A DNA stretch of 9,902 nt. Source: Minisyncoccota bacterium. GTDB lineage: Bacteria > Patescibacteria > Paceibacteria > UBA9973. A model generated the notes under the pieces. It had not been told where the DNA came from. It did no database searches and saw only the letters and a program-made list of their open reading frames with translations. Made by a program: the position numbers and the translations under genes. The stretch covers positions 1-9,902 of the forward strand of contig JAQVGE010000026.1 of NCBI GenBank assembly GCA_028696935.1, given 5' to 3'. Position 1 is the first letter of the stretch. Every line of letters starts with the position of its first letter. Shown in pieces: positions 1 through 5,654 of the stretch.

Positions 1-1
1 A

Positions 2-295
2 GAACTTGAAAATAAATTAGAAAACATCGAAAAACAAAGTGGCCTATCTAAGTTCCTTTTTGGTCCTAAATATGGAGAAATTAAAGTAGCAAAAGAAATG
101 TTGGTTCAAAATAGAGAGCAAATTACGCAATTAAATCAAATTCAAGCAGAAATCACTAGCGAAGCTGACCAAAAGATTTTGATGGAACAAATTGAACTTT
201 TAGAAAGAGCTAATATGGAAATTGAAGCCAGTATTAATGCTTCAGAAGAAGGATTTAGTTTGTTTGGATGGTTGAGCAAGGTTTTTGTAAAATAA
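2..295 (+). CDS. C-terminal part of a coiled-coil hypothetical protein (5' end outside window)
   Basis: The reading frame is open from base 2 to a TAA at 293-295, giving 97 residues; the true start lies upstream of the window. An internal ATG at 98 could be mistaken for a start, but the coding pattern continues without a break before it. The sequence is rich in Glu, Lys, Gln, Ile and Leu with heptad-like spacing, as expected for a coiled coil, broken by a short GLSKFLFGPKYG segment near residues 14-25. It ends with an aromatic and hydrophobic stretch, SLFGWLSKVFVK, which could be an amphipathic or membrane-touching tail. I do not recognise the family and assign no function. A strong terminator follows within 20 bases, so this is the last gene of its transcription unit. 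Confidence 0.7.
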   Translation, partial: ELENKLENIEKQSGLSKFLFGPKYGEIKVAKEMLVQNREQITQLNQIQAEITSEADQKILMEQIELLERANMEIEASINASEEGFSLFGWLSKVFVK

Positions 296-313
296 ATAAA
301 CCGAACTAACAGG

Positions 314-347
314 AAACAAAAAAGCGGATTTATTCGCTTTTTTGTTT
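314..347 (+). terminator. Rho-independent terminator, probably bidirectional
   Basis: Bases 314-328 and 333-347 form a 15-bp inverted repeat with one G.U pair and a TTTA loop (329-332). The core is GCG/CGC flanked by a run of A on the left and a run of T on the right, so the hairpin could stop transcription in both directions. It lies 18 bases after the stop codon of the coiled-coil gene and separates it from the methyltransferase. Confidence 0.9.
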
Positions 348-388
348 GGCTCAATCACATCGATAGATGAGTAATAAAGTTTAAAATT

Positions 389-397
389 TGGTAAGAT
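389..397 (+). promoter_or_regulatory. Extended -10 promoter element, leaderless start for the methyltransferase
   Basis: TGGTAAGAT fits the extended -10 consensus TGnTAnnnT. The hexamer ends 6 bases before the ATG at 404, so transcription should begin at or next to the start codon. No convincing -35 hexamer and no Shine-Dalgarno sequence are seen. The terminator just upstream makes a new promoter necessary here. Confidence 0.65.
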
Positions 398-403
398 ATT
401 AAA

Positions 404-1108
404 ATGTCTAATCAAGGTAATGTTTGGGAAAAGGAATATAATAATCCTAAGCTAGTAACAAAAAAAGAAGACCCACAAGCTGATACTCTTCGGTTCTTAA
501 AATTTCTTAAAAAAACAGCAAAGATTGAATTAGAAAATCTAAATATTTTGGATTTGGGTTGTGGGACAGGAAGGAATTCTAATTATTTAGCCAAGCTTGG
601 TAATAATGTTACGGGGATTGAAATCTCAAAAACGGCTCTTTCTTTGGCTCAAGCTCGAGCTAAAGAGCAAGGTCTTTTGGTTAATTATATCTTAGGTGAT
701 ATCGGAGAACCTTATGATTTAAAAAATAGTTCAATGGATATAATTTTAGACATAACCTCCTCAAACTCATTGAACGAAAAGGGGAGAGAGGTTTATTTAA
801 AAGAAACTTCCCGAGTTCTTAAGGAAGGTCTGCCTGCGCAGGCAGGAGGTTATTTTTTTGTTCGAGCTCTTTGTAAAGACGGAGATAAAAATGCAAAGAA
901 TTTATTAAAGACCAATCCAGGCAAGGAGTATGATACTTATATTATAAAAGAAATCGGTTTGACGGAGAGAGTTTTTTCAAAAGAAGATTTTATAAAAATT
1001 TATAGTAAATACTTTAAAATCATTAAATTAGAGAAAAAATCAGGCTACACTAGATTCAATAATCGGGTTTACAAGCGGGATTATTGGCTAGCTTATCTAA
1101 CTAAATAA
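404..1108 (+). CDS. Class I SAM-dependent methyltransferase
   Basis: This 234-residue protein transfers a methyl group from S-adenosylmethionine to an unknown acceptor; the substrate cannot be read from the sequence. The Rossmann-type SAM pocket is clear. Motif I is ILDLGCGTGRNS (residues 48-59), the acidic ribose-binding residue is E73 in VTGIEIS, and D99 in the GD pair is motif II-like. The strand-4 region is MDIILDITSSNSL (111-123), followed by the usual RVLKEGG-type helix-strand turn. That turn is interrupted: between E141 and G148 lie six extra residues, GLPAQA, encoded by DNA containing a perfect 16-bp palindrome (830-845), so the family pattern RVLK-x-GGYFFV is split. The frame is kept and the gene looks otherwise intact, so it may still work. 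The ATG at 404 is chosen because an extended -10 box sits 6 bases upstream and the protein begins in normal family style. murI starts 19 bases after its stop. Confidence 0.88.
   Translation: MSNQGNVWEKEYNNPKLVTKKEDPQADTLRFLKFLKKTAKIELENLNILDLGCGTGRNSNYLAKLGNNVTGIEISKTALSLAQARAKEQGLLVNYILGDIGEPYDLKNSSMDIILDITSSNSLNEKGREVYLKETSRVLKEGLPAQAGGYFFVRALCKDGDKNAKNLLKTNPGKEYDTYIIKEIGLTERVFSKEDFIKIYSKYFKIIKLEKKSGYTRFNNRVYKRDYWLAYLTK
830..845. repeat. GC-rich 16-bp perfect palindrome inserted in a coding region
   Basis: CTGCCTGCGCAGGCAG reads the same on both strands and is 75% G+C in a region near one third G+C. It encodes LPAQA within a six-residue insertion (18 bp, about 827-844) that splits a conserved methyltransferase turn without changing frame. 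This resembles the palindromic elements known inside Rickettsia genes. Only one copy lies in this window, so mobility is inferred. Confidence 0.7.
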
Positions 1109-1112
1109 TAGG

Positions 1113-1121
1113 TGTTATAAT
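1113..1121 (+). promoter_or_regulatory. Extended -10 promoter element, leaderless start for murI
   Basis: TGTTATAAT is a perfect extended -10 box. The hexamer ends 6 bases before the ATG at 1128, placing the predicted transcription start on the A of the start codon. AGGTG at 1110-1114 is too far from the ATG (13 bases) to be a good ribosome-binding site. The site lies in the 19-base gap after the methyltransferase stop. Confidence 0.72.
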
Positions 1122-1127
1122 GCCCTT

Positions 1128-1925
1128 ATGACTAAAAAGGGAAGCATTGGAGTATTTGATTCTGGGGTAGGGGGTTTGTGGATTCTAAAACACCTAAAAG
1201 ATGAATATAAACAATATAATTATTTTTTTGTCGGTGACCAAGCTCATGTTCCGTACGGATTAAAAACAAAAGAAGAAATAAAAAATTTTGCAGAACAGAT
1301 AACTAATTTTTTAAAAAAGAAAGATTGTTCTCTTATTATTGTTGCTTGTAACACTGCTTCGGGGGTTGCTCTGAAATATTTAAGAGAAAAATTTCCAGAA
1401 ATTATTTTTGTGGGAATGGAGCCAGCTGTAAAGACAGCTGCTTTAAATACTCAAACTGGTAAGATTGGGGTTTTAGCAACCAAGGTTACTTTTGAAGGTG
1501 AATTATATAATTCTCTAAAAGATAAGTTTGGTCAGACGGTTCAAATATTTGAAGATACTTGTGATGGTTTAGTTAATCAGGTTGAAAAAAATGAATTATC
1601 AGATTTAGAGACGAGAAATATTTTAGAACGAGCAATCTTACCAATGATTGAAAAAGAAGTCGATTCTTTGGTTTTGGGTTGTACCCACTATCCATTTGTG
1701 ACTCCTTTGATTAAAGATATTACGAAAGATAGAATTAATATAATAGACCCCACAATGGCGATTGTCGGGAGAGTTGGGCAGATAATTTATGAAAATCAAG
1801 ATTTATTTTTAGAGGGGAATTCTCAGGTTAAGATATTTACAACTGGAGACATAGAAAAAATGCAGTCTTTTGTTTCGGAAAACTTCGATAAAGATATTGA
1901 AGTTATGGAATTAAAATTATGTTAA
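1128..1925 (+). CDS. murI: Glutamate racemase
   Basis: MurI converts L-glutamate to D-glutamate in the cytoplasm, the form that MurD adds to the growing peptidoglycan stem peptide. The length of 265 residues is normal for the family. Hallmarks are present in order: the N-terminal IGVFDSGVGGL motif (D11, S12), the VPYG loop (42-44), the first catalytic cysteine in ACNTAS (C74), the MEPAVK segment (97-102), and the second catalytic cysteine in GCTHYP (C185, followed by H187). Two cysteines acting as a base pair without cofactor is established for this family. The loop VGDQAHVPYG differs slightly from the more usual GDTARVPYG. An aspartate racemase is less likely, given the spacing and the VPYG and EPAVK motifs. 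The ATG at 1128 is supported by the extended -10 box just upstream. The stop codon overlaps the -10 box of the next gene, and the next ATG follows after 9 bases. Confidence 0.95.
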   Translation: MTKKGSIGVFDSGVGGLWILKHLKDEYKQYNYFFVGDQAHVPYGLKTKEEIKNFAEQITNFLKKKDCSLIIVACNTASGVALKYLREKFPEIIFVGMEPAVKTAALNTQTGKIGVLATKVTFEGELYNSLKDKFGQTVQIFEDTCDGLVNQVEKNELSDLETRNILERAILPMIEKEVDSLVLGCTHYPFVTPLIKDITKDRINIIDPTMAIVGRVGQIIYENQDLFLEGNSQVKIFTTGDIEKMQSFVSENFDKDIEVMELKLC

Positions 1926-1928
1926 AAT
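1920..1928 (+). promoter_or_regulatory. Extended -10 promoter element overlapping the murI stop codon
   Basis: TGTTAAAAT fits TGnTAnnnT. Its hexamer begins on the TAA stop of murI (1923-1925) and ends 6 bases before the helicase ATG at 1935. No Shine-Dalgarno sequence is visible upstream of that ATG. Transcripts starting here would be leaderless. Confidence 0.6.
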
Positions 1929-1934
1929 TAACTT

Positions 1935-4910
1935 ATGAATAATTCTTTTGAAGAAGCTTATAAGCAGTTAAATAAAGCTCAAAGAGAGGCTGTTGATTTG
2001 ATTGATGGACCAGTTATGGTCGTAGCCGGACCTGGGACAGGGAAGACTCAAATCCTTGCTCTTCGAATTGGTAATATTTTAAAAAAAACAGATACCGACC
2101 CAAATAGTATTTTGTGTTTAACTTTTACCAACTCCGGCGTTAAAGCCATGGAAGAGCGCTTATCAAATTACATTGGAACTGACTCAAGGAATGTCGTAGT
2201 TTCCACCTTCCATAGTTTCGCGATTGACTTAATAGAGAAGAATTATGAACTATTAGATTTCTCTCAAAGGCCTGTTCTTCTAGGAGATGATGAAATAGTT
2301 TTTCTCATCGACGAGATTTTAGAAGAAAATGATTGGCAGTATTTAAAACCAAGGTCTAATCCAGTAATGTATTTCAATGATTTACAGCACTTAGTTTCTA
2401 TTTTGAAGCGCGAAAGGATTACGGTTGAACAATTTCGAGAATCAATTAATAACGAGATTGCTAATTTAAAAGAAGACCCACAAAATATCTCATCTCGCGG
2501 AGAGAGTAAAGGACAACTTAAAAAGGAAACAATTAAAAAAATTGAATCATTAGAGAGGACAAAAGAAGTTGTCACTTTCTATGAAATCTACGAAGAAAAG
2601 AAAAAAGAAAAATCACTCATGGATTATGATGACGCTTTAGAATATGCCGTTAAGCTGGTTGAAGAATATGATGATGTTCGAGATGACCTTAGGGAAAACT
2701 TCTTATATGTTTTAGTTGATGAACATCAAGATTCAAGTGGTGTTCAGAATAGTTTTTTGAAAGGAGTTTGGAAAGGGGTAGAGAATCCTAATATCTTTGT
2801 TGTTGGTGATGATCGTCAATTAATTTATGCTTTTTCTGGAGCTTCGCTTTCTTATTTTGAAGAGTTTTCGCATATTTTTGGTAAAGCCAAATTAGTTGTT
2901 TTGACTGAAAACTATCGCTCCAATATGCCAATTTTGGAAATTGCGGATGATTTATTAAAAAGTTCGATTACAAATGAAAAATTAATTAGTCAGAAGAAAG
3001 GTAAGCATAAAATAATTTTAAATGAATACGCTTATCCGAGAGATGAGATTATTGGAGCAGGGTTGTTTTTTAAGGAAAAAATAAAAGAGGGAATTAACCC
3101 GAACGAATGTGCGATTTTGGTTCCTCGGAATTATTTAGTTCGTCAGGCAATTTCTATTTTGAGTGATATGGGATTACCTGTCTCTTCTGGTAAAAGCTTA
3201 TCTCTCTTTGAGGCAAAAGAGACAGAAATATTTATTCGGATTTTAGGAATCTTGACTAATCCTTTCGATTCAAAACTTCTTGCCGAATCACTACTTGATG
3301 TTACAAACGGAATAAAGCCAATCGAAGCCCATACTTTTTTGAAGAATATAAAAGTTGATAATTTGACCATCAAAGAGATAATTGATTATGCTAAAAAAGA
3401 AGGTCTTTTTGTTGATGGAAATACTATTTACCAGTGGGGAATAAGATTAGAAACTTGGGTTAATGATTTAAGCAAGGAAAGACTAGAAACAAGTATAAGT
3501 AGATTGGGTAATGAACTTTTAATTGATACTTCTTGTGGAAGTGAAGAAATGTTGCGTCGAATTGAAATTGTCCGTAGCTTCATTCATTTAGCTAGTTTGT
3601 TTAGCCAAAGGAAAAAGAATCCTACGATTAAAGATTTTATTGAATATTTAAAAAGATTAGAGTCATATAATTCTCAGGTAGAGTTGGCTAAATTTGGAGA
3701 GAACGACGGTATTAAAGTGATGACCCTTCATAAATCAAAAGGGCTTGAGTATGATTTGGTTTGGGTTGCTCATTTGAATGAAGAGAGATTGATGTCTGAA
3801 AAAAAGAATCCTTTTGCCTTGCCAGATGAAATTAAAGAACATTTAAGTAAAAGAGATGTTGAAATGGCCAAGAGGGAACTTTATGTTGCTATTACTAGAG
3901 CCAAAGAAATTTGTGCCTTATCTTATTCTCGGTCTGATTACAATGGGAGAGAGATGGAATTGGCGAAGATAATTGTTGATTTAAAAGAGAATCATTTTAT
4001 TAGAAAAAATAGTAGTGATAATGAAAAAGAGATTTTAGAAATTGATCCACGGATTTACACTAGTAGTATTATAAACAAAGAAGATAAGGGAGAGATAAAA
4101 GAAATAAAAGATTTTGTTTCAAAAAATTATAGTGATTTGAGGGTCTCAGTTACAATGCTTAATAACTTTTTTGAATGTCCATGGAAATGGTATTTTAGAA
4201 ATTTCTTAAGATTACCAGAAGAGAAAGGATTGTCTTTAATTTTGGGAACGGTTGTTCATGAGACTATTGAATATATTTTGAAATCAAAAGATAAACCGAA
4301 TGAAAAAATGGTTGATAATCAAATAGAATATGAATTTAAAAAAGAAGGCTTATTTGATAAAAAATTAAAAGATGATGCCAAAATCGCCGTGATGAATTGG
4401 GTTAATAATTTTTATCCTAATTTAGCTAAAGTTTTTGAGTCGGAAAGGTCGCTTTCTTTAAAAGATAAAGATTTTCCTAATCTGACAATGTATGGAAAGA
4501 TTGACTTAACTGAGCGAAAAGAAAACGGAGAAATCTTAGTAACTGATTTTAAAACTGGCCAAGTTAAGACAAAAGGAGTTATTGAGAAAATTGATGAAGA
4601 AAACAGAATGTCTAACCTAATGAGACAATTAGCGATGTATTCTTATTTGATAGATGAGGCATCTTTTTCTCGATTAATATTTCTTGAAGCAAAAGAAGGT
4701 GACAAAAATGCCAGTTATGAGGTTAAGATTGATGAGGAGAAATTAGATTTACTAAAGCGCGATATTAAAGATTATGATCAGGCTCTCTCCTCGGGGGATT
4801 GGATAAATAGGGAGTGCCACAATGAGTCTTATGGTGGCAATCAAGGTGAGTGTGAATATTGTAAAAAAGCTCAAACAATTTTTAAAAAAGCATTGGAAAA
4901 AGACGCCTAA
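1935..4910 (+). CDS. UvrD/Rep-type superfamily 1 helicase fused to a RecB-like (PD-(D/E)XK) nuclease
   Basis: This 991-residue protein combines a DNA-unwinding motor with a C-terminal nuclease. Helicase motifs in order: Q motif LNKAQREA (Q16), Walker A GPGTGKT (32-38), motif Ia LTFTNSG, Walker B VDEHQD (261-266; usually DEFQD or DEYQD), motif III VVGDDRQLIYAFSGAS (Q295), motif IV ENYRSN, motif V MTLHKSKGLEYD (596-607) and motif VI RELYVAITRAKE (arginine finger R655). The nuclease begins near residue 738. It shows H775 (GTVVHE), D857 (GKID), D871 and K873 (TDFKTG) and the QxxxY motif Q898/Y902, a complete RecB-family active site. Cysteines C748, C961, C973 and C976 bracket it, as in AddB and Cas4 nucleases where such a set holds an iron-sulfur cluster. 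The architecture resembles one subunit of AdnAB or AddAB, so a role in double-strand-break end processing is likely. No partner subunit is encoded nearby. It may be annotated simply as UvrD or PcrA. Confidence 0.92.
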   Translation: MNNSFEEAYKQLNKAQREAVDLIDGPVMVVAGPGTGKTQILALRIGNILKKTDTDPNSILCLTFTNSGVKAMEERLSNYIGTDSRNVVVSTFHSFAIDLIEKNYELLDFSQRPVLLGDDEIVFLIDEILEENDWQYLKPRSNPVMYFNDLQHLVSILKRERITVEQFRESINNEIANLKEDPQNISSRGESKGQLKKETIKKIESLERTKEVVTFYEIYEEKKKEKSLMDYDDALEYAVKLVEEYDDVRDDLRENFLYVLVDEHQDSSGVQNSFLKGVWKGVENPNIFVVGDDRQLIYAFSGASLSYFEEFSHIFGKAKLVVLTENYRSNMPILEIADDLLKSSITNEKLISQKKGKHKIILNEYAYPRDEIIGAGLFFKEKIKEGINPNECAILVPRNYLVRQAISILSDMGLPVSSGKSLSLFEAKETEIFIRILGILTNPFDSKLLAESLLDVTNGIKPIEAHTFLKNIKVDNLTIKEIIDYAKKEGLFVDGNTIYQWGIRLETWVNDLSKERLETSISRLGNELLIDTSCGSEEMLRRIEIVRSFIHLASLFSQRKKNPTIKDFIEYLKRLESYNSQVELAKFGENDGIKVMTLHKSKGLEYDLVWVAHLNEERLMSEKKNPFALPDEIKEHLSKRDVEMAKRELYVAITRAKEICALSYSRSDYNGREMELAKIIVDLKENHFIRKNSSDNEKEILEIDPRIYTSSIINKEDKGEIKEIKDFVSKNYSDLRVSVTMLNNFFECPWKWYFRNFLRLPEEKGLSLILGTVVHETIEYILKSKDKPNEKMVDNQIEYEFKKEGLFDKKLKDDAKIAVMNWVNNFYPNLAKVFESERSLSLKDKDFPNLTMYGKIDLTERKENGEILVTDFKTGQVKTKGVIEKIDEENRMSNLMRQLAMYSYLIDEASFSRLIFLEAKEGDKNASYEVKIDEEKLDLLKRDIKDYDQALSSGDWINRECHNESYGGNQGECEYCKKAQTIFKKALEKDA

Positions 4911-4912
4911 AA

Positions 4913-4921
4913 TGCTATTAT
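4913..4921 (+). promoter_or_regulatory. Extended -10 promoter element, leaderless start for pheS
   Basis: TGCTATTAT fits TGnTAnnnT and lies entirely in the 18-base gap between the helicase stop and the pheS ATG. The hexamer ends 7 bases before the ATG at 4929. There is no Shine-Dalgarno sequence. It likely drives pheS and pheT together. Confidence 0.62.
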
Positions 4922-4928
4922 AAGACTT

Positions 4929-5651
4929 ATGTCAGAAGGTAAAAATACTTATAAAAATGGTAGTTTACATCCGTTAACTCTAGTTATAAATGAAGCGGTT
5001 GGTATTTTATCCGAGCTTGGTTTTGAGGTTGCGACAGGTCCTGAACTTGAAGACCAGTGGCACAACTTTGATGCCTTAAATGTCCCCAAAGATCATCCAG
5101 CTCGTGATATGCAAGATACTTTTTTTATTAAAGAAAGTGAACCTGAAAAAATAAAAGAGCCTAGACTTCTTCGAACACATACTTCGCCAGGCCAGATTCG
5201 TTATATGGAGAACCATAAACCCCCTTTGGCGATTGTAGTGCCTGGAAAAGTTTTTAGAAACGAAGCAACTGACGCATATCACGAAATGCAGTTTTATCAG
5301 ATTGAAGGACTGATGGTTGGTGAAGATATTTCTATGGCTCATCTAAAAGGAGTTTTGCTTGAATTTTTCAAGAAGTTTTTAAGTCCAGATGTAAAGATTC
5401 GTTTACGACCATCTTTTTTCCCATTCGTTGAACCAGGATTAGAGGTTGATGTTTTTTACAATAATCGTTGGATAGAAGTTTTGGGGGCAGGGATGGTTCA
5501 TCCAAAAGTTTTAGAAAATGCGCGGATTGATAGTACTAAGTATCAAGGGTTCGCTTTTGGAATGGGAGCTGACAGACTGATGGTTATTAAATATGGAGTG
5601 AGTGATATCCGTTTATCTTATCAAGGGGATTTAAGATTTAATCAATTTTAG
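4929..5651 (+). CDS. pheS: Phenylalanine--tRNA ligase alpha subunit, lacking the N-terminal coiled coil
   Basis: PheS is the catalytic subunit of the cytoplasmic enzyme that activates phenylalanine with ATP and loads it on tRNA-Phe. The class II core is complete: GSLHPLT (11-17), GFEVATGPELEDQWHNFDAL with HPARDMQDTFF (motif 1 region), LRTHTSPGQIR, motif 2 FRNEATDAYHEMQFYQIEG (R110), FFPFVEPGLEVDV, WIEVLGAGMVHP, and motif 3 GMGADRLMVIKYGVSDIR (from residue 211, R216). At 240 residues it is about 90-100 shorter than typical bacterial PheS (about 330-350), and the missing part is the N-terminal coiled-coil arm that contacts tRNA-Phe. No in-frame upstream start is available: the helicase ends 18 bases before, and the promoter box sits in that gap. 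The protein is therefore naturally short, not misannotated. The stop is TAG, and pheT starts 3 bases later. Confidence 0.96.
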   Translation: MSEGKNTYKNGSLHPLTLVINEAVGILSELGFEVATGPELEDQWHNFDALNVPKDHPARDMQDTFFIKESEPEKIKEPRLLRTHTSPGQIRYMENHKPPLAIVVPGKVFRNEATDAYHEMQFYQIEGLMVGEDISMAHLKGVLLEFFKKFLSPDVKIRLRPSFFPFVEPGLEVDVFYNNRWIEVLGAGMVHPKVLENARIDSTKYQGFAFGMGADRLMVIKYGVSDIRLSYQGDLRFNQF

Positions 5652-5654
5652 CTT

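Noticed and set aside
142..354. Open stretch on the reverse strand opposite the coiled-coil gene and terminator
   Set aside because: It mirrors a real coding region and crosses the terminator hairpin; no recognisable protein pattern or ribosome-binding site.
354..372. CATC-GATA-GATG inverted repeat upstream of the methyltransferase
   Set aside because: Four-base arms are expected by chance; no second copy or known operator match.
2491..2508. Small inverted repeat around TCTCGCGGAGA in the helicase gene
   Set aside because: Only four base pairs with a three-base loop and no clear disturbance of the protein; too weak to call an element.
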